From an uncultured Collinsella sp. (lineage in GTDB: Bacteria; Actinomycetota; Coriobacteriia; Coriobacteriales; Coriobacteriaceae), in assembly GCA_900543515.1 (NCBI GenBank), contig UQRW01000006.1, forward strand, positions 1 through 64,000: 64,000 nucleotides of DNA. The letters run 5' to 3'. Every line of letters begins with the position of its first letter. The stretch's first letter is position 1. The position numbers were made by a program, and so were the translations under genes. Under the pieces are notes generated by a model that made no database searches, was not told where the DNA came from, and saw nothing but the letters and a program-made list of their open reading frames with translations. Of the stretch, positions 1-7,352 are shown piece after piece.

Positions 1-133
1 GCTCCCTCGCGATCTCCCTGCACGAGGCCCTGCGCTCCAGCATCCTCTGGACCGTGTCCCGCTCGTGCCTCGTGAGCCTTCCGTAGGCCCTCGGGACCGC
101 CCTTGCGGGGCCCCTTTTCTTCTTTCCGGACAT
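1..133 (-). CDS. IS30-family transposase, N-terminal fragment cut by window start
   Basis: A leftward reading frame starts at the ATG at 131-133 and runs off the window edge after 44 codons. The peptide begins MSGKKKRGPARAV and continues with the helix-turn-helix entry RLTRHERDTVQRMLERRA followed by SCREIARE, the classic start of IS30 transposases (the HTH that binds the terminal repeat). Arginine is mostly AGG, unlike neighbouring genes, which supports an acquired element. The catalytic DDE domain would lie outside the window, so intactness cannot be judged. Assignment to IS30 rests on the N-terminal pattern only. Confidence 0.72.
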   Translation of the reverse strand, partial: MSGKKKRGPARAVPRAYGRLTRHERDTVQRMLERRASCREIARE

Positions 134-185
134 GCCGTCCTCCGATCTCCCGGGGCCGGCCGATCCGGCCCTCAAGGTATCGGGT

Positions 186-223
186 TCCCACATTCATCCG
201 CACATGTGCGGATGAATGTGGGA
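186..223. repeat. 38-bp perfect palindrome in IS leader
   Basis: Both halves are exactly complementary with no loop (centre between 204 and 205, core CACATGTG). It lies between the IS end and the transposase start, where it could act as a transcription barrier against outside promoters, as a transposase-binding site, or as an insertion target of IS30-type enzymes, some of which favour palindromes. It is not followed by a T-run on either strand. Confidence 0.75.
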
Positions 224-240
224 GGTGTTCGGATAAAGTT

Positions 241-494
241 GATAATCAAGGGTGTTCTTCTTTCTAGAGAAGCGACTTATAAGGTACTCCTATTCTATAA
301 TCTTTTTTGTAACGTTACAGCACTGGTTATATTTCAATTCGATTTGCTTATGTCCTTGCAACCCAATGCGTCTTTACGTTTTAAACGGAATTAGAAAATC
401 ACTCATAGCAAAAACGGGCTTTAATCCCAAAGAGATGACTTTGATTATGAATCAAACCAGCAGCCAGGGCATAGCTGCAGTGCAATCGCTACAA
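241..494. other. AT-rich intergenic stretch, no gene seen
   Basis: This stretch is much richer in A+T than the coding regions. It has several TATAAT-like hexamers (e.g. near 296-301) but no reading frame with a convincing ribosome-binding site. It separates the IS end from the ettA terminator. Confidence 0.5.
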
Positions 495-522
495 GAAGGG
501 CCGCCCTTGGTGGCGGCCCTTC
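495..522 (-). terminator. ettA terminator
   Basis: Arms GAAGGGCCGCC and GGCGGCCCTTC form an 11-bp perfect stem with a six-base loop directly downstream of the ettA stop. The leftward side continues with a short T-containing stretch. Confidence 0.75.
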
Positions 523-531
523 TACTTGCTA

Positions 532-2211
532 CTAGTCGCGCGTCAGCTTGCGGTGAATACGATGCGGCTGGGCTGCATCCTCGCCCAGGCGCTCGATGCG
601 GTTGGCCTGATAGGCCTCAAAGTTGCCCTCGAACCAATACCAGTTGCCCGGATTCTCGTCGGTGCCCTCCCACGCCAGAATGTGCGTGGCGACGCGGTCC
701 AGAAACATACGATCGTGGCTAATAACCACCGAGCAGCCCGGGAACTCGAGCAGCGCCGCTTCGAGCGAGGACAGCGTCTCGACGTCGAGGTCGTTCGTGG
801 GCTCGTCGAGGAGCAGCAGGTTGCCGCCCTGCTTGAGCGTAAGCGCCAAGTTCAGACGGTTGCGCTCGCCACCGGAGAGTACGCCGGCGCGCTTCTGCTG
901 GTCCTGGCCCTTAAAGCCAAAGCTCGCCACATAAGCGCGGCTCGGAACCTCGGTCTCGCCGACCATCATGTGGTCCAGGCCATCCGAGACGACCTCCCAC
1001 AGGTTCTTGTCGGGGTCGATGCCAGAACGGTTCTGATCGACATAGGAGATCTTGACGGTCTCGCCCACCTCGAGCTCGCCCGAAGTCAGCGGCTCCAGAC
1101 CCACAATCGTCTTGAAGAGCGTGGTCTTACCGACACCGTTGGGACCGATGACGCCCACGATGCCGTTGCGCGGCAGGGTGAACGAAAGGTCATCGATGAG
1201 CACACGGCCATCGAACTCCTTGTGCAGGTGATGGGCCTCGAGCACCTTGTTGCCCAGACGCGGGCCCACAGGGATGCGGATGTCGGTCCAGTCGAGCTTC
1301 TGGCTTGCGCGGGCCTCGGCCTCCATCTCCTCATAGCGAGCCAGACGGGCCTTGTTCTTTGCCTGGCGGGCCTTGGGCGAGCTGCGCACCCACTCGAGCT
1401 CGGCCTCCATGCGCTTGGCGAGCTTGGCATCGCGGTTGCCCTGCGCCTCGATACGGGCGGCCTTGGTCTCCAGATACGTGGAGTAGTTGCCCTTGTAGGG
1501 ATAAAGGTGACCGCGGTCGACCTCGCAGATCCACTCGGCAACGTTATCCAGGAAGTAGCGATCGTGCGTGACGGCAAGCACCGCGCCCTGGTAGTTGTGC
1601 AGGAAGTGCTCGAGCCACAGGATCGACTCGGCGTCCAGGTGGTTCGTGGGCTCGTCGAGCAGCAGCAGGTCGGGAGCCTCGAGCAGCAGCTTGCACAGGG
1701 CCACGCGGCGGCGCTCGCCGCCGGAAAGCACGTTGACCGGCATGTCGGAATCGGGCAGCTGCAGGGCGTCCATGGCCTGGCCGAGCTTGGAATCGATATC
1801 CCAGCCATCGGCGGCGTCAATCTCGTCCTGGAGCTTGCCCATCTCGGCCATGAGGGCGTCCATGTCGCAGTCCGGGTCGCACATCTCCTCGCCGATCTTG
1901 TTGAAGCGATCGACCTTGGCAATCATGTCGCCAAACGCCATGCGCACGTTCTCGATGACGGTCTTGTCGTCGTCGAGCGGCGGCTCCTGCTGCAGGATGC
2001 CCACGGTGTAGCCGGGGGTGAGCTTGGCATCGCCGTTGGAGACCTCCTCGATGCCGGCCATGATCTTGAGCAGGGTCGACTTGCCCATGCCGTTGGGACC
2101 CACAACGCCGATCTTGGCACCGGGGTAGAAGCTCAGGGTCACGTCGTCAAGGATTACCTTGTCGCCATGGGCCTTACGAGCCTGATACATCTGGTAGATG
2201 AACTCTGCCAT
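532..2211 (-). CDS. ettA: Energy-dependent translational throttle protein EttA (ABC-F ATPase)
   Basis: ABC-F protein of 559 residues that in its family binds the ribosomal E site and gates translation according to the ATP/ADP ratio. It is cytosolic and has no membrane segments. Two ABC domains are visible: Walker A GPNGMGKST (about 38-46), signature LSGGERRRVAL (about 162) and Walker B LLLLDEPTNHLD (about 182); then a second Walker A GPNGVGKTT and second LSGGERNRL. The charged linker between them (about 240-320, KARLARYEEMEAEAR) is the P-site tRNA interaction motif region. Length matches EttA (about 555). The start is the ATG at 2209-2211 with AAAGGAT upstream. It is transcribed alone and ends at the hairpin at 495-522. 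Confidence 0.95.
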   Translation of the reverse strand: MAEFIYQMYQARKAHGDKVILDDVTLSFYPGAKIGVVGPNGMGKSTLLKIMAGIEEVSNGDAKLTPGYTVGILQQEPPLDDDKTVIENVRMAFGDMIAKVDRFNKIGEEMCDPDCDMDALMAEMGKLQDEIDAADGWDIDSKLGQAMDALQLPDSDMPVNVLSGGERRRVALCKLLLEAPDLLLLDEPTNHLDAESILWLEHFLHNYQGAVLAVTHDRYFLDNVAEWICEVDRGHLYPYKGNYSTYLETKAARIEAQGNRDAKLAKRMEAELEWVRSSPKARQAKNKARLARYEEMEAEARASQKLDWTDIRIPVGPRLGNKVLEAHHLHKEFDGRVLIDDLSFTLPRNGIVGVIGPNGVGKTTLFKTIVGLEPLTSGELEVGETVKISYVDQNRSGIDPDKNLWEVVSDGLDHMMVGETEVPSRAYVASFGFKGQDQQKRAGVLSGGERNRLNLALTLKQGGNLLLLDEPTNDLDVETLSSLEAALLEFPGCSVVISHDRMFLDRVATHILAWEGTDENPGNWYWFEGNFEAYQANRIERLGEDAAQPHRIHRKLTRD

Positions 2212-2308
2212 TTGCCTGTTTTATCCTTTCTACCTGCTGTTTCTCTATTCTTGATTCGCTTTAGTGGAAACGAAATGAGGAAACCAGCTCTGAAACGTAA
2301 CGAAAAAA

Positions 2309-2330
2309 GGGGCATGGTTGCCCATACCCC
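2309..2330 (-). terminator. Terminator of the sdpR-sdpI operon
   Basis: Read leftward, the arms GGGGTATGG and CCATGCCCC form a 9-bp stem with one G-U pair and a short loop, followed immediately by six T. It lies downstream of the sdpI-like stop at 2397 and upstream of the ettA start. Confidence 0.8.
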
Positions 2331-2396
2331 CTAATACTACCTGGGAAAAGTCCCCCGGAACATACTATGAACTGCGTACGCTAGTTTTCCGCAACC

Positions 2397-3101
2397 TTAA
2401 CGAGCGGCTCGCTGCGATTTGCGCCACAGCAGATACGAGTAGACGTAGACGGCTCCAACCGAACCAAACGCCAGAACCGCAATCACCGCGGCGACGACTT
2501 CACTCGAAAGCACGCTGCCCGCCACGCCCATCGCAATCAGGCCAACACCCAGCACCATAAAGCAGGCACCGCCAAAGCGCTGCGTACGGCGCCAGTTCTC
2601 GGGATCGGCAAGTGCCCAGGGCGTCTTGATACCGAGCGTATAGTTCTGCTTCACACGCGGCAAGTAGTTGCCTGCGCCGATGAACAGCAAACCGACAACA
2701 CCGGAAATCAGCACGTTAACCGAACCGACCGCCGGCACCACGCCCCAGACCGTAAGCTCTCCCAGCCAGCTTATGGCGCACATGAACAAGGTGAAGGCGA
2801 TTACGAAGCCCTGATAGAACTTGCCCGAGGTTCGATATGCCTCACCTTTGGGGTCGATGCGCGGCACCACGCAGAACATTGCGAGAAGCGCCAGAGGCAG
2901 CACGCCGAGCGCGGAGGCCATCCAGCTAGGACCCCAACCGTCGACGGCGCCGTTCGCGCCCCAGTGCGTGGGAATCTGCGCAGGCAAGCTCGGCATCACC
3001 ATGAGGTGCGCTACGACATTGGCGACGCACAGAGCGACCAGCGCAATCCACACACGCCGCGATACCCCCGTGGCGTGAATACCCTTGTTTTCGTTATTCA
3101 T
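2397..3101 (-). CDS. SdpI family membrane protein (DUF1648)
   Basis: Membrane protein of 234 residues with about six hydrophobic segments. After the first segment it carries the DUF1648 motif PTHWGANGAVDGWG, and its C-terminal half matches the SdpI conserved block (LPRVKQNYTLGIKTPWAL then WRRTQRFGG). In Bacillus, SdpI is the immunity and signal-transducing protein against the SdpC toxin and recruits the SdpR repressor to the membrane. Here the ArsR-type gene directly upstream overlaps it by 8 bases, reproducing the sdpRI pair, but no sdpABC toxin genes are in the window. The ATG at 3099-3101 was chosen because GGAAGG lies at the right distance; a GTG at 3110 is possible. Substrate and toxin partner are unknown. 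Confidence 0.85.
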   Translation of the reverse strand: MNNENKGIHATGVSRRVWIALVALCVANVVAHLMVMPSLPAQIPTHWGANGAVDGWGPSWMASALGVLPLALLAMFCVVPRIDPKGEAYRTSGKFYQGFVIAFTLFMCAISWLGELTVWGVVPAVGSVNVLISGVVGLLFIGAGNYLPRVKQNYTLGIKTPWALADPENWRRTQRFGGACFMVLGVGLIAMGVAGSVLSSEVVAAVIAVLAFGSVGAVYVYSYLLWRKSQRAAR

Positions 3102-3372
3102 CCTTATCACCTTCCGTGTTTGTAAAGCCCATAAACCAACCGATCAAGTCCTGCATGACGGTGGTGTTTAAGCTGTATACGATGTTTTGGCCATGGCGCT
3201 CGTCGGTCACCAACCCGGCGTTTTTGAGCGTCGCCAAGTGATGGCTCAGCGACGGCTTACTGATATCGAAATGCTCGGCAAGCTCCCCCGCCGTGCAATT
3301 ACCCTCGCGCAGCAACTCCAAAATGCGCCGTCGCGTTGGATCGGCAAGCGCCTTAAAACCCTCTCCCGGCAT
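3094..3372 (-). CDS. ArsR/SdpR-type winged-helix repressor
   Basis: DNA-binding protein of 92 residues. Helix 1 motif FKALADPTRRRILELLREG, recognition region FDISKPSLSHHLATLKNAG, and wing VTDERHGQNIVYSLN fit the ArsR superfamily, and the SdpR branch in particular. No metal-binding ELCVCDL-type cysteine motif is present, so metal sensing is unlikely. Start ATG 3370-3372 follows GAGGAGG. It overlaps the sdpI-like gene, so the two are translationally coupled. A TTAGA-N6-TCTAA palindrome upstream (3421-3436) is a plausible autoregulatory operator. Confidence 0.88.
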   Translation of the reverse strand: MPGEGFKALADPTRRRILELLREGNCTAGELAEHFDISKPSLSHHLATLKNAGLVTDERHGQNIVYSLNTTVMQDLIGWFMGFTNTEGDKDE

Positions 3373-3420
3373 AAGACCTCCTCTCATCATCTCTCATGAC
3401 GCGCACACTATACTCGATAT

Positions 3421-3444
3421 TTAGATGTTTGTCTAATTATCTAA
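3421..3444. promoter_or_regulatory. Probable SdpR/ArsR autoregulatory operator
   Basis: TTAGATGTTTGTCTAA is a TTAGA-N6-TCTAA inverted repeat about 50 bases upstream of the repressor start. A second overlapping half-palindrome, TCTAATTATCTAA, follows. The A+T-rich spaced dyad is typical of ArsR-family sites; binding is inferred. Confidence 0.5.
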
Positions 3445-3481
3445 TTCAGCAATAGCCAGAGAACACTCGTTCGCTTTTAGT

Positions 3482-3494
3482 TACAATACCGTTA
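3482..3494 (+). promoter_or_regulatory. Promoter -10 of the small peptide transcript
   Basis: TACAAT at 3482-3487 is a good -10 hexamer; the -35 region is weak. It would place the transcript start at about 3494, exactly where the 11-base sequence GAAGCAGATGG (3495-3505) begins. That sequence is complementary to the transcript 3' end. Confidence 0.5.
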
Positions 3495-3539
3495 GAAGCA
3501 GATGGGCCAGCTCCCCTCTACCAGAGAAGGAGATGGACT

Positions 3540-3626
3540 ATGAGTATTGACGATGTCCTGACGTTGTTATTGCTTGTAATCGCGGCTGTGGAGCTCGGCA
3601 TCCACATTGGAGGTCGAATGAAATAG
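3540..3626 (+). CDS. 28-residue hydrophobic peptide, candidate type I toxin
   Basis: ATG at 3540 with an AGAAGGAGATGG ribosome-binding region. The product starts MSIDDVLTLLLLVIAAVELG and ends IHIGGRMK: a short acidic N-terminus, one membrane-spanning stretch (about residues 6-24) and a basic tail. This is the architecture of Fst/TxpA/BsrG and 'putative holin-like' type I toxins. The surrounding RNA signals (5'-3' complementary ends, an opposing promoter, a hairpin with U-tract for an antisense RNA) fit that reading. It is too short for automated calls and has no other gene in its transcript. Toxicity is inferred; a small membrane regulator or signalling peptide is the alternative. Confidence 0.6.
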   Translation: MSIDDVLTLLLLVIAAVELGIHIGGRMK

Positions 3627-3724
3627 CCGCCCCCGCGTAATGCGAAGACGGCCACTTCTCACGCTACAAACGTGTTTTGGAGTTGGCCAACCCGCTGCAA
3701 CGGGTGCCATCTGCTTCAATCTTA
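3626..3724 (-). ncRNA. Candidate antisense antitoxin RNA
   Basis: On the minus strand, TTGAAA (3742-3747) and TAAGAT (3719-3724) are separated by exactly 17 bases, a good sigma-70-type promoter pointing at the peptide gene. RNA starting near 3712-3717 would cover the peptide mRNA 3' part. At 3626-3652 the minus strand forms an 11-bp stem (8 Watson-Crick and 3 G-U pairs) followed by TATTTCATT. Those G-U pairs become mismatches on the plus strand, so the hairpin only works in the antisense direction. Confidence 0.5.
3685..3717 (+). terminator. 3' hairpin and 5'-complementary tail of the peptide mRNA
   Basis: GGC (3685-3687) and ACCCG (3690-3694) pair with CGGGT (3701-3705) and GCC (3706-3708) around the loop CTGCAA, with a two-base bulge. 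Next to it, CCATCTGCTTC (3707-3717) is the exact reverse complement of the predicted mRNA 5' end (3495-3505). Long-range 5'-3' pairing of this kind keeps known type I toxin mRNAs untranslatable until processed. Confidence 0.5.
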
Positions 3725-3833
3725 TGCGAACCCCGATCCCATTTCAACAAGCCCAAGGGCTCAAATGGAATCGCGATAACACCTATAATGGCAATAGCTA
3801 AAACACGATTCGCTTCCCCATCGGAGGATGTCT

Positions 3834-4628
3834 ATGACCGAAACCGCTGCCGCTCTCGTCGAGACACGCGACACCAAGCTCGAGATTATCATGGGCCGCG
3901 AGGCACTCGATAAGCTCGCCGATGCTACGGTGCTAGTGCTCGGCTGCGGAGGCGTGGGCTCCAACTGCTGCGAGGCACTCGCCCGCGGCGGCATTGGTCA
4001 TTTCGTCATTCTGGATAAGGACATCATCGCGCCCAGCAATATCAATCGCCAGGCCATCGCCTTTCACAGCACCGTCGGCAAGCGCAAAGTCGACGTCATG
4101 GAGGCTATGATTCACGACATCAACCCTACCGCTACCGTCATCAAGCGCACCGAATACCTGCTGAGCGACAACATTGACGAGTTCTTCGCGAGCGTTTTGG
4201 AGCAGACGGACGGCAAGCTCGACTACGTCGTCGACGCCATCGACACCATCTCGGCCAAGCTCACCATTGCCAAATATGCTCAGGACCACGACATTCGTTT
4301 GGTTAGCTCCATGGGCGGGGCCAACAAGCTCCATCCCGAGTGCCTCCGCTTTGCCGACATTTTCGATACGGTACGTGACCCCATGAGCCGCATCATGCGC
4401 AAAGAATGCAAGAAGCGCGGAATCAAGAGCCTGCATGTACTGTTTAGCTGCGAGGAATCGGTTAAGACACAGCCCCGCGACCCTTCCAACATCCACGAGC
4501 GCACCGAGCTGGGAACCGCCAGCTTTATGCCGCCCATCATGGGCCAGATGATTGCCGGCGAGGTTATCCGCCAGATCAGTGGACGCGGCACCGAGCGTGT
4601 GCGCGCCGACGGCCAACGCCTGGACTAG
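3834..4628 (+). CDS. tcdA: tRNA threonylcarbamoyladenosine dehydratase TcdA (ThiF/E1-like)
   Basis: ThiF-superfamily enzyme of 264 residues that uses ATP to cyclise t6A37 of tRNAs to ct6A. Nucleotide-binding loop VLGCGGVGSNCCEALARGG is near residues 35-53, followed by the LDKDIIAPSNINRQ block that contacts ATP and the VDAIDTISAK segment. A cysteine-rich C-terminal half is present. The ATG at 3834 is used because GGAGG ends directly against the upstream ATG at 3828, which is too close to be a start. It is followed after 14 bases by a tatD gene, a probable two-gene transcript. Confidence 0.88.
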   Translation: MTETAAALVETRDTKLEIIMGREALDKLADATVLVLGCGGVGSNCCEALARGGIGHFVILDKDIIAPSNINRQAIAFHSTVGKRKVDVMEAMIHDINPTATVIKRTEYLLSDNIDEFFASVLEQTDGKLDYVVDAIDTISAKLTIAKYAQDHDIRLVSSMGGANKLHPECLRFADIFDTVRDPMSRIMRKECKKRGIKSLHVLFSCEESVKTQPRDPSNIHERTELGTASFMPPIMGQMIAGEVIRQISGRGTERVRADGQRLD

Positions 4629-4642
4629 CGGAGTGCGCCGAG

Positions 4643-5425
4643 ATGGAGCCCCGGTTATTTGATGCACACTGCCATCTTGATTTAATGGCTCACCCGGACG
4701 CCGTTGCCGATGAGGCGACGGCGCTGGGCTTGGGTCTATTTGACTGCGGCGTCAATCCGCGCGACTTTTCGGCCGCAAACGAGCGCGCCTGTCGCCAACC
4801 AGGCATCATCGCCGGCGTTGGGCTTCACCCCTGGTGGCTCGCCGATGGCCACTGCGGTTTTGTCGAAGTCAATCTGCTTTGCGAAGTTGCTGCCCAAGAA
4901 CGCTACATCGGCGAAGTCGGACTCGACTTTTCCGCGCGCTTTGCTGGGAGTGAGCCGCTACAAATACAGGCACTTAACCGGCTCTGCGATGCGCTCGTGC
5001 AGCATCCTCTTACCGGGCGCGTGATATCAATTCACGCCGTTCGTTCGGCAGGAGCCGTACTGGACGTCCTCGAATCGCATGGACTACTCATCCCAAACCC
5101 CGACTCCCCCGTTATCATCTTCCACTGGTTTAGCGGTACTTCGGACGAACTCGTCCGCGCGCGTAATGCGGGCTGTTATTTTTCCGTGAACGAGCGGATG
5201 CTCGCCACCAAGCGCGGTCGCGAATACGCCCGACAGATCCCACTCGATCGTTTACTGCTCGAGACCGATGCGCCGGCGGAGGCAAACACCGAAACAAGCG
5301 CACAGTCGCTTATCAGATCGCTCACATGGACCTCAGAACGCATCGCCTCACTCAAAAACCGCGACGCAGAGTGCATCGAGTCGGCAGTTTTAGCAAATGC
5401 GCACTCTGTTTTTGACCTTCGCTAG
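4643..5425 (+). CDS. TatD-family metal-dependent hydrolase
   Basis: TIM-barrel amidohydrolase-type protein of 260 residues. The metal ligands of the family are seen in order: DAHCHLD (residues about 6-12), the glutamate in IGEVGLDF, ISIHAVRSAG, IIFHWFSG, and LLLETDAP near 210. Family members are 3'-5' exonucleases or D-aminoacyl-tRNA deacylase-like hydrolases acting in DNA or RNA quality control. The protein is somewhat shorter and more divergent than standard TatD in the middle, so the exact substrate is uncertain. It lies 14 bases after tcdA. Confidence 0.82.
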   Translation: MEPRLFDAHCHLDLMAHPDAVADEATALGLGLFDCGVNPRDFSAANERACRQPGIIAGVGLHPWWLADGHCGFVEVNLLCEVAAQERYIGEVGLDFSARFAGSEPLQIQALNRLCDALVQHPLTGRVISIHAVRSAGAVLDVLESHGLLIPNPDSPVIIFHWFSGTSDELVRARNAGCYFSVNERMLATKRGREYARQIPLDRLLLETDAPAEANTETSAQSLIRSLTWTSERIASLKNRDAECIESAVLANAHSVFDLR

Positions 5426-5432
5426 CCCCGGT

Positions 5433-5658
5433 GGGCAAAAAATGCCAAATATGAGTACTGTTGCAAATCCAGTCACATTATTTTACGGCAAAATAGTGCC
5501 TTGATAATGTACAGCCATCCATTATCAAGGCACTTTAAGGTGGTTAAAGTCATTTTTAGCAGGTTTTAATCACTCGCAGACACCCAACTAGGCCCTCAAT
5601 AGCTTAATTTCGCTGTTACTAAATTAGTGACAGTACTCATATTTAGCATTTTTTGTCC
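5433..5658. mobile_element. MITE-like element with 28-bp inverted ends
   Basis: The ends 5433-5460 and 5631-5658 are 28-base inverted repeats with only two mismatches (core CAGTACTCATATTT). The 226-bp interior contains no gene but has a perfect 15-bp stem with a 10-base loop (5495-5534, arm AGTGCCTTGATAATG). It is A+T-rich compared with both flanks. This is the structure of a non-autonomous miniature element; no parent transposase is in the window and no clear target duplication is seen. Confidence 0.6.
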
Positions 5659-5662
5659 ATGG

Positions 5663-5698
5663 AGTCCCGGGGGGCGACAATTCGACTCCCCGGGACTG
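5663..5698 (-). terminator. Hairpin downstream of the frlD-like kinase
   Basis: Arms AGTCCCGGGG and CCCCGGGACT form a 10-bp perfect stem with a 16-base loop. It lies just beyond the kinase stop and next to the MITE-like element. No strong T-run follows, so it may be a transcript-stabilising hairpin rather than a true terminator. Confidence 0.45.
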
Positions 5699-5703
5699 CT
5701 CAC

Positions 5704-6567
5704 CTATTCGGAAATCGGCACTCCATGGCCCCAGGAGCCTTCCATGCCGCATACGGTCGAAGCAAACCCCGCCGCAAAGTCGAGTGCACGCTCGATGGCC
5801 TCGGCACCATCCTCGCCACGCTTGACGGAATCGAGATAACACATCAGGAACGAAGTCAGGAATGAGTCGCCCGCACCCATGGTGTCCTTCATATCCGTTA
5901 CCGGCTTAGCCAGTTGGCGGTAATAACGATCGCCATCATAGGCAATGCAGCCCTCAGCGCCAGCCGTTGCCGATACGAAACGCGGACCTAGGCTCCTCAC
6001 CCATGCCAGACGCTCGCGAATCTCATCCTCACTCGCGGCGTCTGCCGCGCTAAAGAACGCGAAGTCAACGTAGGGAGCAATCTGCTCGTAGTACTCGTCG
6101 GTCGAATCGTCCGAGAAGTCAAACGAAACCGTGATGCCCGCGGCCTTCAACTTGGGAAGTTCACGCTCGGTAAAGCAATAGTTGCCCGAGTGGACTACGT
6201 CGAACTGCTTCACGTACGCAAGGTCAAAGCGATCGAGCACATAGCGCGCATCACCACGGATGCCGCCCTCATTGGAGCCAAGGAAAACACGGTCGCCGTT
6301 AACGACGGTCACGCGTGCCGCACCGTTCTCGCCGATGAGCTGCTTGCACTTGGCAAGCTCAACGTCCTCATCCTCAAGACTCGCAATCACATGCTCAGCA
6401 GCAGCGTCATTACCAAAGATGCCCATATACGCGGAGCGCGCGGCGCCGCACTTCTTGGCATACACGGCAAAGTTCACCGCATTGCCACCCGGATACATTG
6501 TGTGGATATGCTCGTAGCAGTCGACGACGTTGTCGCCAAACCCCAGTGCGCTCACGTTAAATGCCAT
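5704..6567 (-). CDS. frlD: PfkB-family sugar kinase, fructoselysine 6-kinase-like
   Basis: Ribokinase-family protein of 287 residues. The N-terminal GFGDNVVDCYEHIHTMYPGG and GGNAVNFAVYAKKCG follow the FrlD pattern more closely than generic fructokinases, and the HSGNYCFTERELPKL and VSFDFSDD segments are also FrlD-like. The PfkB signature with catalytic aspartate, DTMGAGDSF, lies near 225-233. The predicted reaction is ATP-dependent 6-phosphorylation of an Amadori product such as fructoselysine. No deglycase (frlB) or transporter is adjacent; upstream on the same strand are HAD phosphatases and deoC. Substrate is inferred from similarity only. Confidence 0.7.
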   Translation of the reverse strand: MAFNVSALGFGDNVVDCYEHIHTMYPGGNAVNFAVYAKKCGAARSAYMGIFGNDAAAEHVIASLEDEDVELAKCKQLIGENGAARVTVVNGDRVFLGSNEGGIRGDARYVLDRFDLAYVKQFDVVHSGNYCFTERELPKLKAAGITVSFDFSDDSTDEYYEQIAPYVDFAFFSAADAASEDEIRERLAWVRSLGPRFVSATAGAEGCIAYDGDRYYRQLAKPVTDMKDTMGAGDSFLTSFLMCYLDSVKRGEDGAEAIERALDFAAGFASTVCGMEGSWGHGVPISE

Positions 6568-6629
6568 GATGCCGCCCCTCTCTCTTATGCCAACGGAACC
6601 ACTGTTGTGACAGCAGTACCGCCCAGAAT

Positions 6630-7289
6630 CTACGCGAGTTCCAGCAGCTCCGGCAGCTGGTCGATAATCTTGTCCGCGGCATCCTGGCTAAAGCCAAAGC
6701 GCTCCTCGCGCTTGGCAATGACTGTCAGGCCGGCTCGCTTGCCGGCAGTGATGCCAGGCACCGAATCCTCAACGCAGCAGCAGCGATTCGCGGGCAGCCC
6801 CAGCAGGTCCAGCGCATGCAGGTAGATGTCGGGCTCGGGTTTGCTCTCCTTAAACTGCTCGCCGCTCACCACATACTCAAAGGCATCCGACAGCCCGCAT
6901 GCGTTGAGCACTTCCTCGATGCTAACCATGGGAGACGAGCTGGCAAGCGCCACGCGAACGCCACGGCGCGGCAGCTCTCGAATCGTATCCACGGCGCCTG
7001 GGTTAATCAAAGCCTGATAGTCGCGCGGACGCTTATGCGCCCATTCGTCCCAACGGGCCAACGCTTCCTCGCCAGTGAAGTGCCCCTTACCGGCGCGCTC
7101 AAACCAATCGACCAGCATATGCAGGAAGAACTGATGCGAGGTACCGACCTGCCCATTCAACTCCTCTTGAGTCAGATTAAGCCCAAGCTCCTTGGCAAAC
7201 GCGGCAGTCTCGCCCAGGTAGTAATACTCGGTATCGACAATGACGCCGTCCATGTCAAAGATAACGGCGTCGAACGGAAATGCGGACAC
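6630..7289 (-). CDS. HAD-superfamily hydrolase, beta-phosphoglucomutase-like
   Basis: HAD subfamily IA protein of 219 residues. Motif I AVIFDMDGVIVDTE is at the N-terminus, an alpha-helical cap follows, then motif II ALASSSP, the conserved lysine in KESKPEPDIYL, and motif III CVEDSVPGI. The acid-base aspartate two residues after the nucleophile is present, as in phosphatases and phosphoglucomutases. The start is taken as the GTG at 7287-7289 behind AGGGAGG; the longer frame starts inside the preceding terminator hairpin. It probably cleaves a sugar phosphate, in keeping with its kinase neighbour. Confidence 0.82.
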   Translation of the reverse strand: MSAFPFDAVIFDMDGVIVDTEYYYLGETAAFAKELGLNLTQEELNGQVGTSHQFFLHMLVDWFERAGKGHFTGEEALARWDEWAHKRPRDYQALINPGAVDTIRELPRRGVRVALASSSPMVSIEEVLNACGLSDAFEYVVSGEQFKESKPEPDIYLHALDLLGLPANRCCCVEDSVPGITAGKRAGLTVIAKREERFGFSQDAADKIIDQLPELLELA

Positions 7290-7308
7290 GGCACCCTCCC
7301 TAACAAAA

Positions 7309-7330
7309 GGGCGCCTGCAAGCAGGCGCCC
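7309..7330 (-). terminator. Terminator of the Cof-type hydrolase gene
   Basis: Arms GGGCGCCTGC and GCAGGCGCCC form a perfect 10-bp stem with a two-base loop, followed leftward by TTTTGTT. It separates the two HAD genes into different transcription units, unless it is leaky. Confidence 0.85.
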
Positions 7331-7352
7331 AAACCATGCATTATCGGCGATT

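Larger units (their letters stand above)
1..240 (-). mobile_element. IS30-like insertion sequence, left end
   Basis: The transposase start at 133 is preceded by about 100 bases holding a 38-bp perfect palindrome (186-223). Then, at about 228-237, comes the motif CCGAACAC read on the minus strand. The same octamer occurs at the far end of the IS30 remnant near 48195-48202, so it may be part of the terminal inverted repeat. Base composition drops sharply beyond about 240, consistent with the element ending there. The exact end is inferred. Confidence 0.5.

Noticed and set aside
252..722. Plus-strand frame of 156 codons in the first intergenic region
   Set aside because: It crosses the ettA terminator and the ettA 3' end, has no ribosome-binding site and shows no domain.
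526..2334. Long plus-strand frame opposite ettA (602 codons)
   Set aside because: It mirrors the high-GC codon pattern of ettA, has no ribosome-binding site and its product is a repetitive Val/Ala/Leu/His/Arg chain. The same applies to frames opposite pgi (12813-14564), nrdD (40570-42810) and pheT (56701-59322).
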